From positions 60,271 to 124,270 of the forward strand of contig JAEUIE010000059.1 in the NCBI GenBank assembly GCA_016795155.1: a DNA stretch of 64,000 nt, read 5' to 3'. Made by a program: the position numbers and the translations under genes. The stretch is from Planctomycetia bacterium. Lineage in GTDB: Bacteria; Planctomycetota; Planctomycetia; Gemmatales; HRBIN36. Within the stretch, counting starts at the first letter, position 1, and each line of letters opens with the position of its first letter. Below, piece by piece: positions 1 to 9,542 of the stretch. Below the pieces are notes generated by a model that was not told where the DNA came from, made no database searches, and was given only the letters and a program-made list of their open reading frames with translations.

Positions 1-1147
1 CAGCGTAGAGTTCCGCCACAGGCTTGGGTGCATCTTCGGGCAGCTTGGGTGGAATCTGGAAGTGATCAAACCCACTGGTTCCGAGAACATCGAATACCAG
101 CACGCTGTGATAAGCCACCATGCCTCGACCACTTTCGGTAATGATCGTAGGGTGAGGCACATTTGCTTCGTCACAAATATCCTTGATGCGGAAGACGATG
201 TCGTTGGCATATTCCTGAAGCGTGTAATTGATGGATGATTCAAAGTCAGTCTGGGAACCATCGTAATCGATGCCGAGACCGCCCCCGACATCGAGGTATT
301 TCATGCCCGCACCCAGGCGGTGCAGCTCTACATAAACACGGACTGCTTCGTTGATGGCGCCTTTGACGTTGCGGATATTGGTGATCTGGCTGCCCAGGTG
401 GAAGTGGAGCAACTGCAGGCTATCCGCCATGCCTTCCTGCTTGAGATATTCAACTGCATCGAGAATTTCAGTGATAGTCAGGCCAAACTTGGAGCGATAG
501 CCTGCAGAAAGTTTCCACCGGCCTGCACCGCGAGCCGCCAGCTTAGCGCGAACGCCGATTACGGGTTTGACACCCAACCCCTTCGCATGCTTCACAATGC
601 TGGTCAGTTCGGTGAATTTTTCGACCACGGGAATGATGTTTTTTCCCAGCTTGCGTGCCAGCATGGTCATCTTGATGAATTCATCATCCTTGAAGCCATT
701 GCAGATAATGGGTACATCGTGCCCACTGGTGAGAGCGAGCACTGCCAGTAGTTCCGGTTTGGAACCTGCTTCCAGTCCGAACTGTAATGGAGCACCGAAG
801 TTAATGATCTCTTCAACTACCTGGCGCTGTTGATTCACCTTGATGGGATAGACGCTGCAATAACTGTTTTGATACTGGAACTCGAGCATGGCCTGCTGAA
901 AGGCCTGGTGCATCTCGGTAATACGATGGCGAAGGATATCGGTAAATCTGAGCAGGATGGGTAACTGAATGCCTCGTGCCTGTAACTGGTCGATCAGTTT
1001 TTTCAGATCGATGCCGGGCTGATCGTTCTTATTCGGATGAACCACGACGTGGCCATCAGCATTTATGCTGAAATAGCCTTTGCCCCAGTTGCGGATGTTA
1101 TAAGTGTCGTAAGCGTCCTGAATGGTCCACTGGTCCATCAGCTTCAT
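1..1147 (-). CDS. speA: Biosynthetic arginine decarboxylase, 3' end outside window
   Basis: PLP-dependent decarboxylase making agmatine from arginine, the first step of the agmatine route to putrescine. The 382 codons present cover the N-terminal part of a family usually about 630-650 residues long. The protein opens with an N-terminal DQWTIQDAYDTYNIRNWG-like segment typical of SpeA, then the barrel carrying YPIKVNQQR (the PLP-lysine region), GLEAGSKPEL, FHLGSQ and LDVGGGLGIDYDG, and it runs off the window at base 1. The start is ATG at 1147, with an in-frame TGA just upstream; a second ATG at 1138 is the alternative. It is divergent from the sugar-binding lipoprotein gene, with about 170 bases between them. 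The family call is firm. Confidence 0.95.
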   Translation of the reverse strand, partial: MKLMDQWTIQDAYDTYNIRNWGKGYFSINADGHVVVHPNKNDQPGIDLKKLIDQLQARGIQLPILLRFTDILRHRITEMHQAFQQAMLEFQYQNSYCSVYPIKVNQQRQVVEEIINFGAPLQFGLEAGSKPELLAVLALTSGHDVPIICNGFKDDEFIKMTMLARKLGKNIIPVVEKFTELTSIVKHAKGLGVKPVIGVRAKLAARGAGRWKLSAGYRSKFGLTITEILDAVEYLKQEGMADSLQLLHFHLGSQITNIRNVKGAINEAVRVYVELHRLGAGMKYLDVGGGLGIDYDGSQTDFESSINYTLQEYANDIVFRIKDICDEANVPHPTIITESGRGMVAYHSVLVFDVLGTSGFDHFQIPPKLPEDAPKPVAELYA

Positions 1148-1259
1148 CGTCGGGGTTCACCTGTATTAGAACATGAAAACAGTATTGCCATGATCGGTGT
1201 TTCCACGCAATCGTCAAGAACAGAACCGACAAAGGTACTGAAAGTTGCAATCTGACTGC

Positions 1260-1287
1260 TTGCCAACGGGAAAAAGTCGTTTATGCT
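1260..1287 (+). promoter_or_regulatory. Possible sigma-70 promoter of the sugar-binding lipoprotein gene
   Basis: TTGCCA (1260-1265) and TATGCT (1282-1287) are separated by 16 bases and end 31 bases before the ATG at 1319. The match is partial, so this is only a candidate. Confidence 0.3.
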
Positions 1288-1318
1288 GAGTTGCAACAAC
1301 ACCCTTTGAGAATAGACC

Positions 1319-2365
1319 ATGTTACGCAAAGCTTTGCTCTTCTGTTGTCTCTGCAGCGTCGCATCCTTCGTTGGATGTGGAAGTTCCAAGTCGACCAGTG
1401 TGGTTCCCAAAGGCTCGGCAATCAGTGGCGATCTGCGGGTTACATTTATCAGCAACAATGCCCATGAATTCTGGAAGCTCGCTGAACTAGGTGTCAGGCA
1501 GGCCGAGAAAGACCTCGGCGTGAAAGCTGATTTCCGGATGCCCGCCAAAGGTAGCGCTGATGAACAAAGGCAGATTATCGAAGATCTGATTACCCAGGGT
1601 GTGAAACATTTTGCTGTCAGCCCTAACGATGCTGAGAACCAGGGCGAATACTACGATGCCAAGAGCAAGGAAGGGATTCAGATTATTACCGTCGATAATG
1701 ATCTGCTTCCCGGTAGCAAACGGCTGTGCTTCCTGGGCACCAACAATTTTGCAGCAGGGCAATCGGCTGGTGAACTGGTGAAGAAAGCTGTACCTGGTGG
1801 GAAGGTAGTCATTTTTGTAGGCAAGTTGGATAACCTTAATGCACAGCAACGTCGCAACGGTGTGATTGCTTCGCTAGCCGGGTTAAAGACTATGGAAGAG
1901 GCCAACGCACTGGTGAAGAAAGGTTACCCCATTGCCGCTGGTGCTTATCAGATTCTCGATACCATGACGGACAATGCCGAAGATGCCCGCTGCAAAGCTA
2001 ATGCCGAAGACATGATGATCAAACATCCAGATGTTGCATGCATGGTAGGTCTCTGGGCTTACAATGCGCCGCAGATTCTTCTGGCAGCCAAGGATCAGAA
2101 GAAATTAGACAAGCTGAAAATCGTCAGTTTCGATGAGCAGAAAGAAACGCTGGATGGCATTCGCTCCGGTGAAATCGTTGGCACCATTGTTCAGCAGCCT
2201 TATGAATTCGGCTATCGGAGCGTGAAGACTCTGGTGGAAGTGGCAAAAGGAAACAAATCCGTGCTGCCTGCCGATGGCATCGGTTACATTGAGCATCAGG
2301 TAATTGAAAAAGGCAATGTTGATGCCTTTGAGAAAAAGCTCAATGAATTACGTTCCAAAAAATAG
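1319..2365 (+). CDS. Sugar ABC transporter substrate-binding lipoprotein
   Basis: Periplasmic binding protein of the ribose/galactose (peripla_BP_4) type, 348 residues. Residues 1-20 form a lipoprotein signal with the lipobox SFVGC, so Cys20 should be lipidated and the protein tethered to a membrane. The mature part starts DLRVTFISNNAHEFW and shows the two-lobed binding fold, including EDLITQGVKHFAVSPND and VSFDEQKETLDGIRSGEI-like hinge segments. The sugar cannot be told from sequence. No permease is next to it; the only matching ATPase and permease in the window lie at 22244-24705. It converges on the kinase-RDD gene with a 13-base gap. Confidence 0.85.
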   Translation: MLRKALLFCCLCSVASFVGCGSSKSTSVVPKGSAISGDLRVTFISNNAHEFWKLAELGVRQAEKDLGVKADFRMPAKGSADEQRQIIEDLITQGVKHFAVSPNDAENQGEYYDAKSKEGIQIITVDNDLLPGSKRLCFLGTNNFAAGQSAGELVKKAVPGGKVVIFVGKLDNLNAQQRRNGVIASLAGLKTMEEANALVKKGYPIAAGAYQILDTMTDNAEDARCKANAEDMMIKHPDVACMVGLWAYNAPQILLAAKDQKKLDKLKIVSFDEQKETLDGIRSGEIVGTIVQQPYEFGYRSVKTLVEVAKGNKSVLPADGIGYIEHQVIEKGNVDAFEKKLNELRSKK

Positions 2366-2378
2366 CCGCTCAACCTAT

Positions 2379-5300
2379 TTAACGTGGCACCAGATAAACC
2401 CCGGCTAGTCGATCATATAAGCCTCGCTGGGGCCAGATCAAAGTGCATACGGCACAGGCTGCGAGATAGATCAGGGCCAGCCACCAGGGTATCCAGTATA
2501 TCCACCAGGCGCCGGAAGCAGGCTCGCTTCCCTGGCTGGCATCCTGAATCCAGACTGATGCAAGAATCAAAGCAAAGAACGGCAGCCAGATCAGGATCGA
2601 TCGCCAGCCACACTGCAGCATGCTTGCTCGGTTCCCCACGCTGTTTTGCAGGTCGATGCCCATCAGTTTGAACGATAACCCGCCATGCGCAATCATCGCC
2701 CAGATTACCCAGAGAAGAAACCATGGTAAAATGGTCCAGAGGGCCAATTGCCAAGCAGTCAACCGATTGACTAGTGGCAGAACTTCCTGATCAAGCGGTT
2801 TGGGAACCAGTGCATGTCGCAACGTGCGCTGCAACTCATGAACTAGAACGGGATCACGTTCACCATTCTGGCTGTCAGCTCTGCTGTTGGATGCATTTGC
2901 CATGATCTCGACTGCAGCCAATTGAGGAAGAATGGCTGCCATGCTCAGTTGATTCCGCAATGCCTGCAATTGACTTCGATCAATCTGCTGCTGTTTGATC
3001 AACCAACCCTGACAGGCGGACATCAGTAGTTGATCGCGCGTCGTCGGGCTGAACAGGCGAATAGGTGCAGTCGATGCAAATTCGAGCAGCCCAGCTTGCC
3101 GAATCAATCGCGATTCAAAGACATTGTCACGCAGAAACTGCTTAAACAGTGGAATATTTTTTGGATCGCTGAACCATTCAATGTACCGATCCGCGCGGCG
3201 AACCTGGTGCGTTAGCTGAAGCGTGGGTTTGATCTCGGCGTAATATCGGCTGACTACCAGAATCGCCAGGAGGATGGGACTTAACAGCGTGCCTGCAATA
3301 AGCAGTTGCCCTAAGCGCATCATGGCGGTGACTTCGGCAGGTCTCTCTTTGGTCTTGCGCAGATCATCAGCCACTTCATCGGGCGACGTATAAGGTTCAC
3401 GGGTCAAGCCTGATAAACGATTTAAAATCGGTCGATCGAAAGCTGGCACTGGAGCACGAACTGCACGCGGCTTGGCAGGTAGTGCAGCATTGCCTTCGAG
3501 CATGAACTGTGCAGCCTGTTTGAGAAACTGTACTGAACGCTGTGCTTCGCTGCTGGCAGTATCATCGATGCTGTCTTGAGTTGTATTGTGAAATCTCGCG
3601 CCGACAACCAATACCTGGCCTTCCGGCAACAGCCAGATTTGCTCCAGACTGAGTTCATCGGGGAAGGTATCGTCTTTCACTGCTGAAGCCAGTTCATCAG
3701 CCAGTTGCTTGAGCAGATACCGGGTAACACCCCAGGACAGTTTGCCTTCACTGGCTACCAGCTGAGTCAGTGAACAGCCTGTGTTGGGGGCAATGTAAGC
3801 ATCCCAGTGATGGGTGATTTTGCTGGATCGATTGCTGAGTGCAACTTCACCACCGCCGAGCCAGCGGATGCGCGTGCTGCGACTGATCTCACGTCGTGCG
3901 GTGCTGATCTTTCCCTCTTCATGGGGCCGCATCACCAGCCATACTTTTCGATCGAGTATCAGATCTTTTCCAACCAGGTAAATTCGATCATCCAGGACAC
4001 GATGGATACCATCAATGGCATAGTTGCCAATACGCGCCGGAATTCCCGGAGGCAACGGAGCCGGTGGTTCTGGGGGAAAGTATGGAAATTGAATCTGCTG
4101 GGGGGTGGGAGGCACCAGCACGACACAAGTTCTGCTGAGGATTTCATGCAACCCGCGATAGCCGCCCTGGGCACGCATGGAATCAAAGAGCAGCAAGATA
4201 CCGATGCCGTGAAATATCCACTTGAACCAGTCGCTGCCAGTGAGAGCCAGCGCCAATAATCCTGGCAATGCCACAATGACAAAAAAACCTAATGCCCGCA
4301 GCAGCAGTTGTCTTCGCTTGGGCGGTTTTCCCGGTCGAAGGCCACCCACTTTCAGATGCAACAGCCATTTGCCGAAACTGGCTCCAGCCATCACCTCGGT
4401 GACGAGAAAATAAGCCAGAATCAATAGCCACATTCCGAGATCAACTGTCAGGTCGACCAGTTCAGGCCCCCAGATGATAGGAGGCATCAAGCGGGGAACC
4501 AGTTGGTGAATCAGAATCAATCCAGGAGATAACAACGCAAAATCGATCAATGCAGCACGGATGCGAACTCGCCTGGGCGCGTTCTGCAGATACCCTGGCA
4601 GAAACTGCAACAACGCTTGACGAAACTCCTGCAGGCTCATGTAACGAGCTTCACGGTCACGCTCCAAGCCGCGGAGAATCACACGATCCAGTTCGACCGG
4701 TACATCTGTTCTGAAATTAAGAATACTCTGCGGCTTTTCACTGACGATCCGGGCAATGGTGGCGGTGTTGTCACCACCTTCAAAGGGCGCCTGCCCGGTC
4801 AGCAGGAAGTACATGGTCGCAGCCACCGAATAAACATCGGTGCGGAAGTCGACCATTTCGCCCTTGATCTGTTCCGGCGATGCATAAAGCGGCGTGCCAA
4901 CAAACGCCCCGGTTCGCGTGATGCCCTCCTCGTTCTCGCCAGTGGTCTGATCCTTATCGGGCGATTTACCAAGGTAGCTGTCTGAAACTGGCAACACTTT
5001 GGAGAGACCGAAGTCACCAACCTTGACATGTCCATCCGTGAGCACGAAGCAGTTGGACGGTTTGACATCACGATGAATGACGCCTAACTGATGTGCAGCC
5101 TGCAGGCCATCCATAACATCAAGAATCTTCTTGATAGCCTGCCCGATCTGCAACGGGCCTTGCTGGTTCACAATATCCTTGAGCGTAGCTCCGGGCATCA
5201 GCTCCATGACAATGTAAGGGCGGCCCTTATCTTCATCAGTATGGTAGACGAAGACACAGCGAGGATTGGTAATCAGGCTGGCCAGACGGCCTTCCTGTCG

Positions 5301-5666
5301 AAAGCGTTCGAGATTGTCTTCCGATGCTGCAATCTGAGGCTTGATCAGCTTAACTGCCACGCGTCTGCCGTTACTCGCATCCTCGGCTTCATAGACCGTT
5401 CCCATTCCACCGGCACCCAACTGGCGGATGACGGTATAACTGCCAATCTGTTTGGGGATAAGAGGCGTGCCACCGGCAAAGGTAATGATGCGGTCAGGCG
5501 GGGGAAGCTGGGTAACGCTTTGTGGATCGGTTGATGGCGCATCCTTAAAGGAATGCGTGGTAACCAGGTCTTTCTTGACGAGTTTCTTTCCGCAGAAAGC
5601 GCAAAACGAGGGACGATCTCCGCTGAACTCCAGGCTGCGCTCACAAGCATCGCACGTAACAACCAT
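2379..5666 (-). CDS. Zinc ribbon, Ser/Thr kinase and RDD, followed by a degenerate kinase and second RDD
   Basis: Membrane Ser/Thr kinase of 1095 residues. Visible order: a Cys4 zinc ribbon (C5, C8, C22, C25); an active Hanks-type kinase at about 76-355 with GAGGMG (84-89), Lys106, HRDVKPSN (198-205), DFG (218-220) and a SPEQ activation-loop end; an RDD membrane domain at about 365-515; a Pro-rich linker; a second kinase-like region at about 545-775 beginning RIGNYAIDGIHRVL; then helices and a second RDD-like domain at about 970-1095 ending GLYDRLAGVYLVPR. In the second kinase region the catalytic loop and DFG are replaced by LSLEQIWLLPEGQVLVVGA (672-690), so it should be inactive. I read this as an internal kinase-RDD duplication. 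The active kinase call is firm; the pseudokinase call comes from position and pattern. Confidence 0.9.
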   Translation of the reverse strand: MVVTCDACERSLEFSGDRPSFCAFCGKKLVKKDLVTTHSFKDAPSTDPQSVTQLPPPDRIITFAGGTPLIPKQIGSYTVIRQLGAGGMGTVYEAEDASNGRRVAVKLIKPQIAASEDNLERFRQEGRLASLITNPRCVFVYHTDEDKGRPYIVMELMPGATLKDIVNQQGPLQIGQAIKKILDVMDGLQAAHQLGVIHRDVKPSNCFVLTDGHVKVGDFGLSKVLPVSDSYLGKSPDKDQTTGENEEGITRTGAFVGTPLYASPEQIKGEMVDFRTDVYSVAATMYFLLTGQAPFEGGDNTATIARIVSEKPQSILNFRTDVPVELDRVILRGLERDREARYMSLQEFRQALLQFLPGYLQNAPRRVRIRAALIDFALLSPGLILIHQLVPRLMPPIIWGPELVDLTVDLGMWLLILAYFLVTEVMAGASFGKWLLHLKVGGLRPGKPPKRRQLLLRALGFFVIVALPGLLALALTGSDWFKWIFHGIGILLLFDSMRAQGGYRGLHEILSRTCVVLVPPTPQQIQFPYFPPEPPAPLPPGIPARIGNYAIDGIHRVLDDRIYLVGKDLILDRKVWLVMRPHEEGKISTARREISRSTRIRWLGGGEVALSNRSSKITHHWDAYIAPNTGCSLTQLVASEGKLSWGVTRYLLKQLADELASAVKDDTFPDELSLEQIWLLPEGQVLVVGARFHNTTQDSIDDTASSEAQRSVQFLKQAAQFMLEGNAALPAKPRAVRAPVPAFDRPILNRLSGLTREPYTSPDEVADDLRKTKERPAEVTAMMRLGQLLIAGTLLSPILLAILVVSRYYAEIKPTLQLTHQVRRADRYIEWFSDPKNIPLFKQFLRDNVFESRLIRQAGLLEFASTAPIRLFSPTTRDQLLMSACQGWLIKQQQIDRSQLQALRNQLSMAAILPQLAAVEIMANASNSRADSQNGERDPVLVHELQRTLRHALVPKPLDQEVLPLVNRLTAWQLALWTILPWFLLWVIWAMIAHGGLSFKLMGIDLQNSVGNRASMLQCGWRSILIWLPFFALILASVWIQDASQGSEPASGAWWIYWIPWWLALIYLAACAVCTLIWPQRGLYDRLAGVYLVPR

Positions 5667-5840
5667 GAAGTTTGCCGAGTCTCCCTGAAATGTTCACTGT
5701 AAGGTAACATTGTGAATGGATGGGATGCATCAACAACCCATCTGCCATGCCGCGATTGGCACGGCTTCACCCCGCTACCTATCTTAAGACTTTGCAGCAG
5801 GTGCCCGCAAGTGAACATGAACAGCAAATCAATTGCTGCA

Positions 5841-6596
5841 TCAGTTTTGGCAAGCAATAATGATCGTAACGAACTCATCGGCCTTCAGGCTGGCCCCGCC
5901 GACGAGTAACCCATCAACATTGGGCTGGGAAATCAACTGCTTGGCATTTCCCGCATTGACGCTGCCGCCATACTGGATGCAGAGTTTCTCTGCAACGGCT
6001 GCAGAATACTGCCTGGTCAACCAGCCACGAATGAACTGATGAACCTCTTCCGCCTGATCGGGAGTGGCAACGACACCGGTGCCGATGGCCCAGACAGGTT
6101 CATAGGCCAGCACCAGCTTTTCGGGGTCAGGCGTAATACCCTCCAGGCTGCCGACTAACTGGGATTCAACCACTTTTTCAGTCTGGTTCTGCTGTCGCTG
6201 TTCGAGCGTTTCACCAATGCAGAGAATGACATTCAGCCCGGCAGCCAAAGCTGCTTTCACTTTTTTATTGATCAGCTTATTGTCTTCACCTATTACCAAC
6301 CGACGTTCGCTGTGCCCCACCAGGGTCCAGGTGCAGCCACAATCCAGAGCCATAGCCGGACTTACTTCACCGGTGAAGGCCCCTTTGGTTTCGCAGTAGA
6401 CATTCTGGCTGCCGAGCACAACGGGACTGTTCTTAATCTGTGCATGAACCGTCATGAGATAGGGAAACGGCGGACACACCCCGGCACGCACACCCTGCAA
6501 TTGGGGCAGTTTAACTGCAATGTGCTTCGCCAGCGACTCACACCCCTGGCGATCCAGGTTCATTTTCCAGTTACCTACCACAAACGGAATACGCAT
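5841..6596 (-). CDS. tpiA: Triosephosphate isomerase
   Basis: Glycolytic enzyme interconverting dihydroxyacetone phosphate and glyceraldehyde 3-phosphate in the cytoplasm. At 251 residues it has the usual family length. Catalytic residues are all visible: Lys11 in GNWKMN, His95 in VGHSERR and Glu166 in AYEPVWAIGTG; the phosphate-binding GGS and GGASL segments lie near the C-terminus. It is transcribed away from the metallo-hydrolase gene at 6760. No secG follows it, though that is a common neighbour elsewhere; the 174 bases after its stop hold no gene I can support. Confidence 0.97.
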   Translation of the reverse strand: MRIPFVVGNWKMNLDRQGCESLAKHIAVKLPQLQGVRAGVCPPFPYLMTVHAQIKNSPVVLGSQNVYCETKGAFTGEVSPAMALDCGCTWTLVGHSERRLVIGEDNKLINKKVKAALAAGLNVILCIGETLEQRQQNQTEKVVESQLVGSLEGITPDPEKLVLAYEPVWAIGTGVVATPDQAEEVHQFIRGWLTRQYSAAVAEKLCIQYGGSVNAGNAKQLISQPNVDGLLVGGASLKADEFVTIIIACQN

Positions 6597-6759
6597 TGTC
6601 TATTTTCCTGAACTGTGATGACGCTATTTAAGGGGAGTTTGACTTGAAGGCAACAGGACTTCGGCAGCACGCAGATATCTGTTGTTTCAGAGAATTGATC
6701 TGGTAACATCAGACTCGCCTGAATGCTTTCTACCTAATTAGTGATCACTGGTTGAATAC

Positions 6760-7485
6760 ATGACCAAAATTGACGAAATTGCACCTGATGTTTTTCGGCT
6801 GTCGATCTATGTGCCTGGGATTGACATGCAGTTCAATCATTTCCTGGTTCGTGATGAGGAACCATTGCTGTTTCATGCTGGCCTTAAGAAAATGTTCCCT
6901 GCATTGCGGGAGGCGGTAGCCACATTGATAGACCCCACGACGCTACGGCATATTGCCTGGAGTCATTTCGAATCGGATGAGTGTGGCGGACTGAACGAGT
7001 GGCTGGAGCAGGCACCACATGCCCAGCCTGTCTGCACGCTGGTTGGCAAGATTGTCAGTGTGGATGACTTTGCCATCCGCCCTGCTTTGGGCATGACGGC
7101 AGACGATGTCCTTGTCACGGGCAAATACCGATACCGTTTCTATCGTTCACCTCACATACCGCATGGCTGGGATGCAGGTGTGCTGTTCGAAGAGACACAG
7201 AAAACATTGTTCTGTTCCGATCTGTTTCATCACTTCGGAGACGTTGCTCCTGTTACAACATCGGAACTGATTGAACCAACCCAACGGGCTATGCAGCAAA
7301 TGCAGCAAGGCCCGCTGGCAGCTTACATGCCGTACACGCGGCAAACCGAAGGAGTGCTGCTATCACTGGCTGATCTCCAGCCGCAATCGCTGGCGGTGAT
7401 GCATGGCTCGTCCTACATCGGCCAGGCTGGCCGATTGTTAAGTGAACTGGCAGGAGTGGTGAAGGCGAATTTTGATGTGGGGTAG
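6760..7485 (+). CDS. Standalone di-iron (ODP-type) metallo-beta-lactamase-fold protein
   Basis: Protein of 241 residues resembling the oxygen-binding di-iron domain of flavodiiron proteins, without the flavodoxin or rubredoxin domains. The H-x-E-x-D metal motif reads HFESD at 69-73, followed by ECGGLNEW; a later CSDLFHHFGD supplies the bridging Asp region and AVMHGSSYIG the C-terminal His. The N-terminus (IAPDVFRLSIYVPG) matches the way these domains begin. Alone it could act as an oxygen or NO sensor or reductase with a separate electron donor, but substrate is not predictable. It is divergent from tpiA. Confidence 0.75.
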   Translation: MTKIDEIAPDVFRLSIYVPGIDMQFNHFLVRDEEPLLFHAGLKKMFPALREAVATLIDPTTLRHIAWSHFESDECGGLNEWLEQAPHAQPVCTLVGKIVSVDDFAIRPALGMTADDVLVTGKYRYRFYRSPHIPHGWDAGVLFEETQKTLFCSDLFHHFGDVAPVTTSELIEPTQRAMQQMQQGPLAAYMPYTRQTEGVLLSLADLQPQSLAVMHGSSYIGQAGRLLSELAGVVKANFDVG

Positions 7486-7646
7486 GAGGCAGTAACAAAT
7501 TTCCCATAACTATGCATTCCAACTGCAAGTGCACTAAGGCGACGTTGATAAGTGTGTATTGAGGAATGGTTCAGTAAAATTCAACAATCCAAGCTCTTCC
7601 AGTTTATAATGCTACCATGCAAAGATTGGCATGCTGGAGTTGATCC

Positions 7647-8021
7647 GTGCTGAAGTCAAGATATGAGTGGTCTACGTTGAAATTCCCGTGGTGGCAGCGA
7701 TGGCTGCTACTGGCTGTATCTCTTGTATTAGTCATGCTGGCGTTTTTCGTATCTCTTATCGTCATGACTTGCTTTGCTGTAACATCAGTCTTCCGCCGAC
7801 TCCGGCCAGCATCGTGGAGGGCTGCAGGAAGTGAGCGGCCAGTCGAATCTGAAGTATGCCCCTGGTGCAACGCAAGCCTCAAAGCAATGTTCGTAAAAGA
7901 TGGCGTACAACTGGGAATTTGTCCGAGTTGTGATCGAGAAATGGAACGTTGGGCACTCGGCGGACATTGGTCACCCTGGCAGGCAACGGAGGCTATCGCG
8001 GGACGTCAGTTAACGTCATGA
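7647..8021 (+). CDS. Small membrane protein with C-terminal zinc ribbon
   Basis: Hypothetical protein of 124 residues. A single hydrophobic segment (about 18-43) is followed by a short basic stretch and a Cys4 zinc ribbon, CPWC and CPSC about 20 residues apart, as in the zf-TFIIB-like family; the tail after it is Trp-rich. The start is a GTG at 7647, chosen because GGAG lies about 8 bases upstream; no in-frame ATG precedes the membrane segment. Topology would place the zinc ribbon on one side of the cytoplasmic membrane, probably inside. Function unknown. Confidence 0.65.
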   Translation: MLKSRYEWSTLKFPWWQRWLLLAVSLVLVMLAFFVSLIVMTCFAVTSVFRRLRPASWRAAGSERPVESEVCPWCNASLKAMFVKDGVQLGICPSCDREMERWALGGHWSPWQATEAIAGRQLTS

Positions 8022-8086
8022 GCCAGAGCATATGAAAGTAACAACCAACGTTGGGGAAATACTCTCCCAACAGTGCAACACAGTAG

Positions 8087-9538
8087 TTAAACCACTAGCT
8101 CCTTCATCACATGCCCATGCACATCGGTCAGCCTGCGGTCGATGCCGTTGTTTCTCACTGTCAGTTTCAGATGATCGATCCCAAGCAGATGCAGCATGGT
8201 GGCATGGATGTCGTAAACCTGCGTCGGGCTGTTTCGATTCAGTGGTTTGTAGCCAAACTCGTCGCTGGGGCCGATGGTGATGCCGGGCTTGATACCGCCG
8301 CCGCAGAGCCAATTGGTGAAACAGAAGGGGTTATGATCACGCCCTGCTCCGCTTTGACTGCTGGGCATGCGGCCAAATTCGGTGGTCCACAGCACGATAG
8401 TGTCATCGAGCAAGCCACGTTGTTTCAGATCGGTCAGAAATGAAGCGATGCCTCGCGACATGCCTAGCGCCAGGGGGCCGTGGTCGCGGGCGATGTTCTC
8501 ATGCGAATCCCAATTACGGCGGGGGAAACTGTTGTCGTTGCCGAGCCAGACCTGAATGAACCGCACGCCCCGTTCCAGCAGTCGACGGGCAATCAGGCAC
8601 CGTCGGCTGAAGCAGATGGTTTCTTCCAGATCGTTAATCTCCGTGGAGAAACTCGGTGGTATAGCATCCAGATGATACAGCTTTTTAACATGCTCCGGCT
8701 CCTTTTCCCATTGCAACGCTTCGGGGGCAGCCAACTGCATGCGTGCTGCCAGTTCGTAACTGGCCAACCGGCCTGAGAGCCGCAGATCGTCAGCACGGCT
8801 CTGTGCGTGATGAGCATTCATCTGCTTCAGCAATTGTTGAGTTGCTGTTTCGCTCTCTGAGGAAACGTAGGCCCCCTGTTTATCGGGAAAAAGATACTGC
8901 ACCGGCTGTTTCGATTCAGTACGGATGACCGTAGCACTGTGTTGTGATGGCAGGAAAGATGCATCCCAGTTTTTGGTGCCGTTGGAACCATAGCCTCGGT
9001 GATCGGGAAGCACGACAAAGGTGGGAAGATTGTCGTTCAGACTTCCGAGTCCGTAACTCACCCAGCATCCCATGCCGGGGAATCCTGGACGAGTGAAGCC
9101 GGTGGTCTGCAACAGTGTGCCCTGGCTATGTACTCCCGAACTGTTCACCATGTTGTGGACAAAGGCTAGATCATCCACCAGCGAGCCGAGTGGTGCAGCG
9201 ATATCACTGAGCATCTTTCCCGATTTGCCGTAGAGTTTGAATTCCCACGGGCTCTTGAGCCAGGGGCCCAAGCCATCCTGGAAGGCTTCAACCGGTTCGC
9301 CAAAGTCGGATTTCTTGCCGTGGTGTTTGATAAGGGCTGGCTTGAAATCGTACAGATCGAGATGACTCGCCCCGCCCGCCATAAAGAACTGCACAACTCG
9401 TTTAGCCTTGGCTGGGTGATGGAGTCCATCCTTCTTATCTGAAGCGAGAGCTTGGTCACGTTGCAGCAGCGCGAACAACCCCGTTCCCAGCAGGCCACTG
9501 GTGGTGGAGTTCAGCCAGTCTCGACGCGAAAAGAGCAT
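8087..9538 (-). CDS. DUF1501 domain protein with Tat-like signal
   Basis: Planctomycete DUF1501 protein (alkaline-phosphatase/sulfatase-like fold), 483 residues from the ATG at 9538; an in-frame TTG at 9553 would add five residues. The N-terminus carries SRRDWL before a hydrophobic stretch, so Tat export is likely. Family signatures include GGASHLDLYDFKP, RGVRFIQVWLGNDNS, VLWTTEFGRMPSSQSG and GRDHNPFCFTNWLCGGGIKPG. It starts 4 bases after the stop of the DUF1549/DUF1553 cytochrome gene, the standard two-gene pairing in planctomycetes. The biochemical role of these pairs is not settled; a part in polysaccharide or sulfated-polymer breakdown is often suggested. Confidence 0.92.
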   Translation of the reverse strand: MLFSRRDWLNSTTSGLLGTGLFALLQRDQALASDKKDGLHHPAKAKRVVQFFMAGGASHLDLYDFKPALIKHHGKKSDFGEPVEAFQDGLGPWLKSPWEFKLYGKSGKMLSDIAAPLGSLVDDLAFVHNMVNSSGVHSQGTLLQTTGFTRPGFPGMGCWVSYGLGSLNDNLPTFVVLPDHRGYGSNGTKNWDASFLPSQHSATVIRTESKQPVQYLFPDKQGAYVSSESETATQQLLKQMNAHHAQSRADDLRLSGRLASYELAARMQLAAPEALQWEKEPEHVKKLYHLDAIPPSFSTEINDLEETICFSRRCLIARRLLERGVRFIQVWLGNDNSFPRRNWDSHENIARDHGPLALGMSRGIASFLTDLKQRGLLDDTIVLWTTEFGRMPSSQSGAGRDHNPFCFTNWLCGGGIKPGITIGPSDEFGYKPLNRNSPTQVYDIHATMLHLLGIDHLKLTVRNNGIDRRLTDVHGHVMKELVV

Positions 9539-9542
9539 GCGG

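Noticed and set aside
320..751. Plus-strand frame of 143 codons
   Set aside because: Shadow of speA on the opposite strand.
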